This document shows, one piece after another, positions 22,567 through 30,044 of a stretch of 42,950 nt of DNA (the stretch's first letter is position 1; every line of letters starts with the position of its first letter). Both the position numbers and the translations under genes were made by a program. The stretch is from the NCBI GenBank assembly GCA_046734795.1, contig JBKPRX010000047.1:1-42950 (forward strand). The letters are read 5' to 3'. The stretch is from JBKPRX01 sp046734795. Its GTDB lineage: Bacteria; Actinomycetota; Thermoleophilia; Gaiellales; Gaiellaceae. The notes beneath the pieces were generated by a model that was not told the DNA's origin, did no database searches, and worked only from the letters and a program-made list of their open reading frames with translations.

Positions 22567-23429
22567 GCGACTCCGCTTATGCCGTGGTCACCCCCGTGCA
22601 CACGGACGCCGTCGGCTTGGAGCGACTCGCCGCGTCGATCGCAACGCAACAGCAGCTCCCGCGTCGATGGCGGATCGTTTGCGACGGCCGCGACCACGCA
22701 ACCGCGGCCACCGCCGCCGCGATTGCCGAGCGGCTCCCGTTCGTCGACATCGCGCACGAACCGCACGACGACCGTCCGCGGCGAGGTGGCCGAGTCGCTC
22801 GACTCGTCGAGCGTGCGGTGGCCGAAGTCGCGGACGACGTCGCAGTCGTCATCAAGGTCGACGCGGATGTCTCGTTCCCTCCGGATACGCTTCCCTCGCT
22901 CGCACGCGCGTTCGCGCGCGACGGCGAGCTCGGCATCGCCAGCGGCGTCCGCCACGAGCCACGCGGAGGAAAGCTCGAGCCGCACGTTGCGACCGGCTTC
23001 CTCGTCGAGGCGCAGTGCCGCGCGTACCGTACGACTTGCTTCGAGGCATTGTGTCCGCTCGATGACTGTCTCGGCTGGGACAGCGTCGACGTCGCTCGGG
23101 CCGTACTTCTCGGCTGGCGAACTCGCACGCTCCGTGACGTCCGCTTCGTCCACCATCGCCAGATCGGCGCACGCGACGGAAGCCGCGCGCGGGCGCACTT
23201 CTGCGAAGGCTCTGCCGCGTACTACCTCGGTTACCGACCGACGTTTCTCGTCGCGAAAGCGATGCGTCGGTCATTCGACGACGCTCCAGCGTGGTTCCAG
23301 CTCGTCGGCTACGGAAGTGCGGCTGCACGTCGGCGACCCCGCGCGCCTCGCAACGTCCGCGAACTGATCCGCGACCAACAGAGGCTTCGTCGCCTCCCCG
23401 CCTTGCTGAGGGAGAAGAGGCTCGGATGA
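22563..23429 (+). CDS. family 2-like glycosyltransferase
   Basis: A 288-aa protein with GT-A features: N-terminal AVVTPVHTDAVGLERLAASI, a metal-binding VDADVSF near 100, and a WD pair in CLGWDSVDVARAVLLGWRTR near 178 that resembles the acceptor-site acid region of GT2 enzymes. The C-terminal part is basic and ends KRLG, without a membrane helix. It probably adds a sugar to the lipid-linked intermediate in the cytoplasm; donor and linkage are unknown. GTG 22563 overlaps the preceding stop (GTGA), indicating translational coupling. Confidence 0.8.
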   Translation: MSDSAYAVVTPVHTDAVGLERLAASIATQQQLPRRWRIVCDGRDHATAATAAAIAERLPFVDIAHEPHDDRPRRGGRVARLVERAVAEVADDVAVVIKVDADVSFPPDTLPSLARAFARDGELGIASGVRHEPRGGKLEPHVATGFLVEAQCRAYRTTCFEALCPLDDCLGWDSVDVARAVLLGWRTRTLRDVRFVHHRQIGARDGSRARAHFCEGSAAYYLGYRPTFLVAKAMRRSFDDAPAWFQLVGYGSAAARRRPRAPRNVRELIRDQQRLRRLPALLREKRLG

Positions 23430-23917
23430 GCTACCGCGGTGCGCGTCGCCGCGTGGACGTGCTGCTGGTTGCGGATGCCGGGGGACATCTCGCCGAACTG
23501 CTGGCTTTACGAGCGGCGTGGCAGCCGCTTACGCGAAGCTGGGCGATTCCGACCAGCATGGGCGCTCTGGACCTTCGTCGAGAAGGTGAGCGCGTTCACG
23601 AGCTCGCGGGTCCGACGCGCCGCTCATTCGTCGCGCTCGTCAAGAACATCGTCCGCGGGTTCCAGATCCTGTCCGTTGAACGCCCACACGTCGTGGTTGC
23701 GGCGGGTGCGGCCGCCGCCGTTCCGGTCGTTTGGGTCGCTTGGCTCTATGGCATCCGCGTGATCTTCATCGAGAACGCGGGCAGGATCGGCACGTCTGTC
23801 AGTCGCAGGCTCGTCTTGCCCTTCGTCGATCACTGTTACGTCCAATGGGTCGAGCTCGCGGATCCCGAGGCCCGCAAGGTCGTCTATGCAGGCAGTGCGC
23901 TCTTCGACTATCGATGA
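23426..23917 (+). CDS. Alg14/PssD-like glycosyltransferase membrane subunit
   Basis: A 163-aa protein matching the Alg14/PssD family: DVLLVADAGGHLAELL at the N-terminus (GGH motif), a hydrophobic region at about 90-120 (VVVAAGAAAAVPVVWVAWLYGIRVIFIEN) and a C-terminal HCYVQWVELADPEARKVVYAG. In eukaryotes Alg14 anchors Alg13 at the membrane to add the second GlcNAc to a lipid-linked sugar; bacterial PssD/PssE pairs act in exopolysaccharide assembly. The next gene encodes the Alg13-like partner. ATG 23426 overlaps the preceding stop (ATGA). Confidence 0.85.
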   Translation: MSYRGARRRVDVLLVADAGGHLAELLALRAAWQPLTRSWAIPTSMGALDLRREGERVHELAGPTRRSFVALVKNIVRGFQILSVERPHVVVAAGAAAAVPVVWVAWLYGIRVIFIENAGRIGTSVSRRLVLPFVDHCYVQWVELADPEARKVVYAGSALFDYR

Positions 23918-24414
23918 TCCTCGTGCTAACAGGAATCACGGCCGTGCCGTTCCGCAGGCTACTCGGCGCGATGGAACGTCTCGAAGCGACGCTCGACGAG
24001 GACCTCGTCGTCCAGTACGGAAGCGGCGAGCCGCCCGCGACACCCCGCGGCGACTGGTTCTCGGTGACGAGCCGTTCACGTATGTCAGCGTTGTTGAGTT
24101 CCGCACGCGTAATCATCAGCCACGCCGGTGCGGGCTCTGTCGGCGACGCGCTACAAGCCGGAAAGCGTCCAATCGTCGTTCCCCGCCGGCGCGAGCTGCG
24201 CGAACACGTGGACGATCATCAGGTCGCCTTTGCTCGGCGGCTGCGCGACGCGGGTCTCGTCTCCCTCGTCGAGGACGTCGACGATCTACATGACGCAGTA
24301 CGAGACCACGAGACGCTTGCCGCCGCACCGCTTATTCGCCAAGACACGCTCGCGCACGCACTCGCGGAGGATATCCGCCGCGAGCCGCTCAACCTCACGA
24401 TCCGCGCAAGATGA
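23914..24414 (+). CDS. Alg13/PssE-like glycosyltransferase catalytic subunit
   Basis: A 166-aa protein corresponding to the C-terminal half of a GT-B glycosyltransferase (GT28-like). The opening is MILVLTGITAVPFRRLL. The donor-binding block is IISHAGAGSVGDALQAGKRPIVVPRRRELREHVDDHQ, containing the HAGAGS loop and the HxxxHQ-like HVDDHQ of Alg13/MurG enzymes. It should work only in complex with the Alg14-like protein encoded just upstream, which supplies the other half of the fold and the membrane anchor. Stop and start overlap as ATGA, fitting 1:1 synthesis. Confidence 0.85.
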   Translation: MILVLTGITAVPFRRLLGAMERLEATLDEDLVVQYGSGEPPATPRGDWFSVTSRSRMSALLSSARVIISHAGAGSVGDALQAGKRPIVVPRRRELREHVDDHQVAFARRLRDAGLVSLVEDVDDLHDAVRDHETLAAAPLIRQDTLAHALAEDIRREPLNLTIRAR

Positions 24415-25409
24415 CGCGGGGCAGCGCCAGAACCGATGAGAGCGATCAGCGCTCGCCGTCGCGGCACGACGGCGTCGACGTCGTGGTCGTCACGCATCAA
24501 AGCCGCGCGCACATTCGCAGTTGTCTAGCGCCGCTCGTCGGCGTCGCGCGCGTCAATACATTTGTCGTCGACAACGCCTCGACTGACGGGACCGTCGACG
24601 CGATCCGCGATCTCGACGTGCCGCTCACACGGCTCGCCGAAAACATCGGGTTCGCTGCAGCTTGCAATCTCGGCGCGAGCCTCGGCGACGCCTGCTGGTT
24701 GCTCCTGCTGAATCCTGATGCGTCGATCACTCCCGACGATGTGGACCGACTCGTCAGGGTCATGGCCGACGACCCAAGCGTGGGCGCCGTCGCGCCGCTG
24801 CTTCAGAACCCGGACGGCTCCATCCAGCACTCACAAGGCGCCGCTCCCTCGGCCTGGCACGCGCTTTCAGTGGCGCTCTTGCTGCACCGGCGCTGGCCGA
24901 AGCTCGACGGCTTCATCCACAATCAATCGGCGTATCGCGCGCGACGTCCGGTCGACTGGGCGCTCGGCGCGTGCATCCTGATCCGTCGCGACGTGTTTGA
25001 GGAGCTCGGCGGTCTCGACGACCGCTACTTCCTCTATGGCGAGGACGTCGACTTCTGCATTCGCGTCCGCAAGGCCGGCTACAGCGTGCTCTTCGAGCCG
25101 GCCGCGCGTGCATCCCACGTCGGCGGCGCATCGGTGGCGCGTGCCGAGCTCGTCGCGTTCCTTGCGGAGAGCCGTATCCGGGTCGCGCGGCAGCATCGCG
25201 GCCGCTTTGCAGCTGCGGCGGAGCGCGTAGCCGCATTCGTGGGTTCAGCGCTACGCATCGCCGAACCGGGTCGGAACTCGACGAGCCGCGCCGCACATGG
25301 CCGCGTAATGGGTGTCGTGCTGAGGAGCGAGTCGGCGCGGGTCGCGCCTGACGGAACTCGTCCTCGAGGTCGGGAGGATTGCCGCAGGACATCCACCACG
25401 GCGAGCTAG
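24411..25409 (+). CDS. family 2 glycosyltransferase, rhamnosyltransferase-like
   Basis: A 332-aa GT-A enzyme like WbbL-type rhamnosyltransferases: VVVVTHQSRAHIRSCL, VVDNASTDGT near 52, ENIGFAAACNLG near 79, LLLNPDASI (metal site) near 101, DWALGACILIRRDVFEELGG and FLYGEDVDFCIRVRKAGY near 210. It probably extends a cell-surface glycan from a nucleotide sugar. The last ~40 residues after ALRIAEPG (SRAAHGRVMG...RRTSTTAS) are unlike the family and could be a neutral extension after a disrupted 3' end. It ends the five-gene overlap series, with a stem-loop 65 nt downstream. Confidence 0.85.
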   Translation: MTRGSARTDESDQRSPSRHDGVDVVVVTHQSRAHIRSCLAPLVGVARVNTFVVDNASTDGTVDAIRDLDVPLTRLAENIGFAAACNLGASLGDACWLLLLNPDASITPDDVDRLVRVMADDPSVGAVAPLLQNPDGSIQHSQGAAPSAWHALSVALLLHRRWPKLDGFIHNQSAYRARRPVDWALGACILIRRDVFEELGGLDDRYFLYGEDVDFCIRVRKAGYSVLFEPAARASHVGGASVARAELVAFLAESRIRVARQHRGRFAAAAERVAAFVGSALRIAEPGRNSTSRAAHGRVMGVVLRSESARVAPDGTRPRGREDCRRTSTTAS

Positions 25410-25473
25410 TCGCGTCTCACGGCGGGCTTCACACGCTGGTCGAAGGGTGACCCCGATCGAGCTCGTACACGTA

Positions 25474-25507
25474 GTGCAGGGGAAGCGCATACGCGCTTCC
25501 TGTGCAC
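25474..25507. terminator. stem-loop downstream of the glycan operon
   Basis: A perfect 8-bp stem GGAAGCGC/GCGCTTCC (25481-25488 with 25493-25500) around loop ATAC. It can extend through GTGCA/TGCAC with a bulge. No T-run follows on either strand; it may end the glycan operon. Confidence 0.45.
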
Positions 25508-25527
25508 GAATTCCCGGGGACGTCGAG

Positions 25528-25755
25528 CTAGCAGCTCAGCACGGTCTCGATGCGCCTCGCGTCCGCGACAAGCGTAGTCGCGGTCGCGAGCAGGACGCTC
25601 TTGCCGGCTGGCTTGTCACCTGCGCGATGACGCTTTGTGCAGGCAGCAGCGACGTTGCCTTGCCGGAGCGCGGTATTTCCGGCAGCGTCTGTTGCGGTGC
25701 AGAGCACTGTCGTGGTGCCGGTCGGGGCCACTATGGTCGGTCGCGCCACCAACAC
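25528..25755 (-). pseudogene. 3' remnant of a HYR-domain secreted protein gene
   Basis: On the minus strand a frame ending at TAG 25528-25530 reads APTGTTTVLCTATDAAGNTA, which matches the end of HYR domains (Ig-like repeats of secreted and surface proteins), and then a ~40-residue tail to the stop. Upstream, the frame runs into the tRNA-Gly and its terminator, and other frames carry shifted fragments, so no start or complete domain exists. I take it as the 3' end of a once larger gene cut by rearrangement beside the tRNA. Confidence 0.6.
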
Positions 25756-25802
25756 TCGAAATCGCACCAACGGACGTAACCGTGCCGGGCGTCGTGCAGA
25801 AC

Positions 25803-25825
25803 AAAAAGGCCGCTTTAACAGCGGC
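25803..25825 (-). terminator. intrinsic terminator of tRNA-Gly
   Basis: On the minus strand GCCGCT pairs with AGCGGC around a 5-nt loop and is followed by CTTTTT. It lies 8 nt after the tRNA 3' end. Confidence 0.85.
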
Positions 25826-25833
25826 TTCGCTGA

Positions 25834-25907
25834 AGCGGATGATGGGACTCGAACCCACGACCTTCTGCATGGCAAGCAGACGCTCTAGCCAACTGAGCTA
25901 CATCCGC
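25834..25907 (-). tRNA. tRNA-Gly (GCC anticodon)
   Basis: A complete 74-nt cloverleaf on the minus strand: acceptor GCGGATG/CATCCGC, D arm GCTC...GAGC, anticodon stem TCTGC/GCAGA with loop TTGCCAT (anticodon GCC), T arm GTGGG/CCCAT with TTCGAGT, and discriminator T, as usual for glycine. CCA is not encoded. Its 3' end is duplicated in degenerate form at 21575-21600. Confidence 0.95.
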
Positions 25908-25916
25908 GTGGCGGCC

Positions 25917-25922
25917 AGTATA
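25917..25922 (-). promoter_or_regulatory. -10 box for tRNA-Gly
   Basis: TATACT on the minus strand lies 9 nt before the tRNA 5' end, a near-consensus -10. It overlaps one edge of an inverted repeat (GGCGGCCA 25910-25917, TGGCCGCC 25933-25940). Confidence 0.6.
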
Positions 25923-25990
25923 GCCCTGGGTTTGGCCGCCGAAAACGCGGGGCTTGACAAGTGCGGCGGCTGGTGAGAAAGTCGCGGAGT

Positions 25991-26024
25991 CAAGTCCTGC
26001 AGGCCTCCGGGCCAGCAGGACTTG
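25991..26024 (-). terminator. stem-loop after the penicillin-binding protein gene
   Basis: CAAGTCCTGC (25991-26000) and GCAGGACTTG (26015-26024) form a perfect 10-bp stem, extended by GGCC/GGCC inside a mismatch. It lies 19 nt beyond the minus-strand stop at 26044. There is no T-run, so the terminator function is inferred from position and stability. Confidence 0.55.
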
Positions 26025-26043
26025 GCGTTTAAGGGCTCGCCGT

Positions 26044-28005
26044 CTAAGGAGCGTCTCGGAGAGCGCTCCGGCGGGCGCGCTTGCCGCTTCGCGGCCCGTG
26101 GAAGATCGCCTGGTAGATCTCGCGTGCCGCCGGTGCTGCGGCTTGGGCGCCGAAGCCCCCGTGCTCGATCAGCACGACGACCACGAAGCGCGGGTTGTCG
26201 GCAGGAGCCCACGATGCGTACCACGAGTGGTCGCTCCCGTACGGCGTCTCGGCGGTTCCCGTCTTACCGGCGACGGCCGGGTAGAAGTTGCCGAAGACCG
26301 ACGTCGAGGTTCCACCGGCACCGTGCGCAGCTTCGTAGAGGCCTTCGTGGATGGCGTCGAGGCTCGTCATTCGCACGCGGCGTTGCGGTGGATACTTGAG
26401 CCGCTGACCCGCGAGCGCCCGCGCAAGGTGGGGGCGTACGACCTTGCCGCCGTTCGCGAGCGCGGCATAGGCAATTGCAAGCTGCAGCGGCGTGACCGCG
26501 AGGTAGCCCTGCCCGATCGCGAGGTTGATCGTCTGGCCCTCGTACCACGGCTGCTTCCACGTCCGCTTCAGCCAGCGCGGCGTCGGCACGACGCCGCGCG
26601 CCTCGCCCGGCATGTCGAGCCTGTTCGAGCGCCCGAGGCCCAGGCGATGCGCCCAGTTTTGAATCGCGAGACCTTGATTGCGCGTGTAGAGAAGATCGCC
26701 GAGCCGGTAAAACCACGTGTCACACGACTCCTCGAGGGCAGTCGGCAGCGACATGTAGGAGAAGACGCCCGCTTCCACGTTGTGGAACGTGAAGCCGCCG
26801 AGGGTGAACGAGCCGCTGCACAGAAGTGACGTCGCGGGCGTGATCATTCCCGTCGCGAGCGCAGCCTCGGCCACGATCGGCTTGAACGTCGATCCGGTTG
26901 GATACACGCCCTGCGTTGCGCGGTTGAGGAGCGGCGTCGCGGCGGGACTCGCATGCAACAGCCGCTGGAAGTACGCGGGATCGTGTGCTGCGAGCAGCTG
27001 GTTGTACGCCGGATAACTCACGAGCGCATAGAGCGCGCCGGTCTGCGCGTTCATCACAACGGCCGCGCCTGCCGATGCGTCGCCGTGACCCGCCGCGTGC
27101 GCGAAGTCGATTCCGTCGCGGACGGCTTTCACGGCGGCGCGTTGCAGCTGCGCGTCAATCGTGAGCCGGAGCGTCGGCAGCGGTTTACCGCGCGGCGTTA
27201 CGAGCGGCCCGACGATCCGACCGCGCGAGTCGACGCGCAAGCGCGCGCGACGGAAGCCGCCGTTCAACGGGTGGTCGTACTTCGCCTCGACGCCGGATTG
27301 TCCGATCACCCAGCCGGGCTTCGCATAGGAGTAGCCGGGCCGCGTCAGCTGTCGAGGAGAGACCTCGCCGAGGAGTCCGAGGAACTCGCTGCCGAGCCCG
27401 CCTTGTGGATAGCTGCGGACCGGAAGCCACTGCACGCGCAAGCCCGGGAAGGCCGTCTGTCGTTCGTCGATATACGTTGCGAGCGACGCGTTCGGTCGGG
27501 ACAGGACGACGGCCGGCGCGAACGGCGAGCGCACGACCGAGTGCTCGATGCGCTCGACGAGCAATGGCAGCGGCACACGCGCGAGCTCTGCGAATCGCTC
27601 GAGCTGACGCAGACCGTCTTCGGTTGCGCGCCAGTGTCCGTCGCCGTCGAGCTCGCCGAGCAGACCTGCGTCGGCCGCGACGACAACCTGACCGTTCGTC
27701 CCCGCGAGGAGGCGGCCCTCGCGGTCGACGATCGCTCCGCGCGCGGCCGGCAGATCGACGATGCGGTAGGACTGCTGGAGGGCGAGCTTCGCGAACTGCG
27801 GGCCCTGGAGGACTTGCAGCGACCAGAGCCGCAACGCGAGCACGGCGAGGAGCGCGGCCGCGACCGCGGCGAGCGCGCCGACGCGCACATAGAACGCGCC
27901 GCTGCGGTGGAACGGCGCATCCGCGCGCGAGACAGGTTCGACGAGAGGACGGCGGGCCCGCGGGAGGCCCACCCGGATCCGGCGACGAGAGGAAGGTGAT
28001 GCCAA
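26044..28005 (-). CDS. class B penicillin-binding protein (PBP2-like transpeptidase)
   Basis: A 653-aa bitopic membrane protein with a cytoplasmic basic N-terminus, one transmembrane helix (about 41-63), a PBP dimerisation domain with ARGAIVDREGRLLA and QWLPVRSYPQG, and a C-terminal transpeptidase domain. Active-site motifs are STFK (Ser372, Lys375), SCD in place of SxN (EESCDTWFY) and KTG (Lys581, AGKTGTAE). The layout is that of PBP2/MrdA, the cross-linking partner of RodA in cell-wall elongation, although an FtsI-related paralogue is possible. No rodA or mreB lies in the window. The TTG start is uncertain; a GTG 11 codons later also precedes the membrane helix. A stem-loop follows the stop. 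Confidence 0.9.
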   Translation of the reverse strand: MASPSSRRRIRVGLPRARRPLVEPVSRADAPFHRSGAFYVRVGALAAVAAALLAVLALRLWSLQVLQGPQFAKLALQQSYRIVDLPAARGAIVDREGRLLAGTNGQVVVAADAGLLGELDGDGHWRATEDGLRQLERFAELARVPLPLLVERIEHSVVRSPFAPAVVLSRPNASLATYIDERQTAFPGLRVQWLPVRSYPQGGLGSEFLGLLGEVSPRQLTRPGYSYAKPGWVIGQSGVEAKYDHPLNGGFRRARLRVDSRGRIVGPLVTPRGKPLPTLRLTIDAQLQRAAVKAVRDGIDFAHAAGHGDASAGAAVVMNAQTGALYALVSYPAYNQLLAAHDPAYFQRLLHASPAATPLLNRATQGVYPTGSTFKPIVAEAALATGMITPATSLLCSGSFTLGGFTFHNVEAGVFSYMSLPTALEESCDTWFYRLGDLLYTRNQGLAIQNWAHRLGLGRSNRLDMPGEARGVVPTPRWLKRTWKQPWYEGQTINLAIGQGYLAVTPLQLAIAYAALANGGKVVRPHLARALAGQRLKYPPQRRVRMTSLDAIHEGLYEAAHGAGGTSTSVFGNFYPAVAGKTGTAETPYGSDHSWYASWAPADNPRFVVVVLIEHGGFGAQAAAPAAREIYQAIFHGPRSGKRARRSALRDAP

Positions 28006-28080
28006 GCCTGGAGCCCTAAAACGACGGTCCGCGAAGAGCCCACAGGGTACTCGACTGCCGCTCGGGCCAGGAACTGCGGT

Positions 28081-28416
28081 CTAGCCGGCTTCCGCGCCGC
28101 CCAGCTCCTCGGCGAGCAGGGCGACGGCAAGGACGCGCCAGGCGAGGTCGAGGTCGCCGAGCAAGCGTCCGAGGGCGTCGCGCACCGTCGGGAGCCGCGC
28201 CGCGTCGTCGCGCATTCCGGCGAGCGCGCGACCGAGCTCCTTTCGGCGTTCCGCCGAGTCGAGTTCCTCCGCGAGCTGCTCGCCCGCGGGAGCGTCGAGC
28301 GTCAGCTCACGCTCGAGTCCGCCGCCTGCCGCGTGGACGAACACCGCGCGGCGACGCGCGCCTGAGAGCTCGTCCTCCGGCAGCGTCACTTGCTGGCCCG
28401 CGACGTACGCGAGCAT
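28081..28416 (-). CDS. hypothetical helical protein
   Basis: A 111-aa soluble, acidic, Leu/Ala/Glu-rich protein with predicted long helices (GEQLAEELDSAERRKELGRALAGMRDD, LGRLLGDLDLAWRVLAVALLAEEL). No family is recognised. The frame stays open upstream of ATG 28416 to the TAG that ends the fumarylacetoacetase-family gene, and includes a plausible helix (LDEATREWLEQLERAQ). The true start may therefore be a CTG at 28488 immediately after that stop. It is downstream of and co-directional with that gene. Confidence 0.5.
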   Translation of the reverse strand: MLAYVAGQQVTLPEDELSGARRRAVFVHAAGGGLERELTLDAPAGEQLAEELDSAERRKELGRALAGMRDDAARLPTVRDALGRLLGDLDLAWRVLAVALLAEELGGAEAG

Positions 28417-28488
28417 CGCGAGCAGCTCGTCGTCGGGCGGCTGCGCGCGCTCGAGTTGCTCGAGCCATTCGCGCGTCGCTTCGTCCAG

Positions 28489-29139
28489 CTACGCGCGCCC
28501 TTCTGCGACGATCGGGTTGCGAAGCACACCGATGCCGTCGATCTCGACTTCGACGACGTCGCCGTGCGCGAGCGAGACGGGTGGGTCGCGGAAGACGCCG
28601 ACGCCGTCGGGCGTACCGGTGAGGATCAAGTCGCCGGGCTCGAGCGTGAACACGGTCGACGCATGCGCAACGAGACGCCGCACGCCGAAGATGAGGTCGT
28701 TCGTGTTCCCGTCCTGCAGCACCTCGCCGTTCAACCGCTGCACGACGCGTAGGCCGCTGCCGTCGCCGAGCTCGGCAGTCGGCACCGGCTCGCCGGGACC
28801 GACGGGACAGAACGAATCGAAGCTCTTCGCGCGTAACCACTGGCCGTCGGTCCGCTGCAAATTGCGTGCGCTGACGTCGTTCGCGCAGAGATACCCGTGC
28901 ACCGCGTCGAGCGCGTCGGCCTCGGCGATTCGGCGGGCGCTCTTGCCGATCACGACGGCAAGCTCGGCTTCGGCGTCGATGTGCGTCGCCTCCGGCGGCA
29001 GGACGATCGACTCGCCGTCGCCGCGGAGCGCGTTGCCGAACTTGCCGAAGAGGAGCGGCTCCTTCGGCGGCTCGCGGTCGCCCTCGGCCGCATGGGCGCC
29101 GTAGTTCAGGCCGACGCAGATGATCTTCCCGTAGCGCAT
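28489..29139 (-). CDS. fumarylacetoacetate hydrolase family protein
   Basis: A 216-aa protein of the FAH superfamily in its short form: KIICVGLNYGAHAAE near the N-terminus, then PLLFGKF, the metal-binding HIDAEAELAVVIGK with paired acids near 53-58, YLCANDVSARNLQ, KSFDSFCPVGPG and ILTGTPDGVGVFRDPP. Members hydrolyse or decarboxylate beta-diketo acids (acylpyruvate hydrolase, 2-hydroxyhepta-diene-dioate isomerase, oxaloacetate decarboxylase). The exact substrate cannot be told from the sequence. It lies between the divergent tRNA-Cys and a co-directional hypothetical gene. Confidence 0.88.
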   Translation of the reverse strand: MRYGKIICVGLNYGAHAAEGDREPPKEPLLFGKFGNALRGDGESIVLPPEATHIDAEAELAVVIGKSARRIAEADALDAVHGYLCANDVSARNLQRTDGQWLRAKSFDSFCPVGPGEPVPTAELGDGSGLRVVQRLNGEVLQDGNTNDLIFGVRRLVAHASTVFTLEPGDLILTGTPDGVGVFRDPPVSLAHGDVVEVEIDGIGVLRNPIVAEGRA

Positions 29140-29179
29140 CCTGCGCCGAAGCTTCGCAGAGGCGGCGTCATCGCGGCGG

Positions 29180-29185
29180 TACGAT
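29180..29185 (+). promoter_or_regulatory. -10 box for tRNA-Cys
   Basis: TACGAT ends 10 nt before the tRNA 5' end. No clear -35 is seen. Confidence 0.5.
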
Positions 29186-29195
29186 GGTCGGCCGC

Positions 29196-29266
29196 GGCGC
29201 CTTGGCCGAGTGGTTAGGCACGGGTCTGCAAAACCCGGTACACCGGTTCGACTCCGGTAGGCGCCT
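29196..29266 (+). tRNA. tRNA-Cys (GCA anticodon)
   Basis: A 71-nt cloverleaf: acceptor GGCGCCT/AGGCGCC, anticodon stem CGGGT/ACCCG with loop CTGCAAA (anticodon GCA), and a T arm with CCGG...CCGG and TTCGACT. The discriminator is T, as for cysteine, and CCA is not encoded. A structured region with CTCGCT/AGCGAG and GCTGAGC/GCTCAGC pairings follows (29276-29320). Confidence 0.95.
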
Positions 29267-29376
29267 CCTTCGAGAGCTGAGCCACACGCCCGCTCGCTGG
29301 CAGCGAGGCCACGTGCTCAGCCGTCTGCATGCGTGAGTGCCTTGACCGGCAAGCCGGCGGGACGGACAATCGGGGC

Positions 29377-29784
29377 GTGCTCCGGAAGAACGGGAAGGTC
29401 GAGTTGATCAAACGCGTGCCGCTCTTCGAGCGCTGCTCGAAGCGCGAACTGAACGCGATCGCCTCCATCGCCGACGAGCTGGACGTGCCCGGCGATCTCG
29501 ATCTGACGAAGGAAGGTAGAACCGGCGCGGAGTTCATCGTGCTCGTCAGCGGCGCAGCAGAGGTGCGACGCGGCGGGCGCAAGGTGAACGCGCTGCGCGA
29601 CGGCGACTTCCTCGGCGAGATCTCGCTCGTCACGGGAACACCACGTACGGCGACGGTCACGACGACGGAACCGACGCGCCTGCTTGTGATCACGGCGCGC
29701 GACTTCCAGAAACTCATGCACGACTCGCCGTCGATTCAGGCGAAGGTGCTCGAAGCCGTCGCGAGCCGCCTCCCGCACGATTAG
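29377..29784 (+). CDS. cyclic nucleotide-binding domain protein without HTH
   Basis: A 135-aa protein consisting of one Crp-type cNMP-binding beta-barrel: VELIKRVPLFERCSKRELNAIA, then the beta-roll GAEFIVLVSGAAEVRRGG, and a phosphate-cassette-like GDFLGEISLVTGTPRTATVTTTEP with the Glu and Arg/Thr expected for nucleotide contact. A C-terminal helix (KLMHDSPSIQAKVLEAVASRL) ends the protein, so the DNA-binding HTH of Crp/Fnr is absent. It may sense cAMP or cGMP and act through a partner. GTG 29377 is chosen to fit the domain; ATG 29329 would add 16 residues and lies in the tRNA 3' region. Confidence 0.75.
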   Translation: MLRKNGKVELIKRVPLFERCSKRELNAIASIADELDVPGDLDLTKEGRTGAEFIVLVSGAAEVRRGGRKVNALRDGDFLGEISLVTGTPRTATVTTTEPTRLLVITARDFQKLMHDSPSIQAKVLEAVASRLPHD

Positions 29785-30044
29785 GCCGTTCAGTCGAGCG
29801 CGAGCGGTTTCGCGTCCAAAAGAAGACGGGCCAGCCGCGCAAGCAAGCGAGCAGCGGGTCCATCAGGCAGTGCAGAGCGCGCCGGTGCAGCCGGCCCGCG
29901 CAATCGTTGCCGCCGGCGCGGGTCACTGGACGTCGTGCTCGTTCGCCCGAGCTAGACCGGCGTCGGCGTCCGTCAAGCCCCGAGTTCATTTGTCCCGTTT
30001 TCGGGTACGACCCGCGTCGCCGCGCATCGATCCGAGGAGGGGTC

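Noticed and set aside
29329..29376. ATG 29329 as start of the cNMP-binding protein
   Set aside because: It adds 16 residues not expected in the domain and lies next to the structured 3' flank of tRNA-Cys; GTG 29377 fits the family better.
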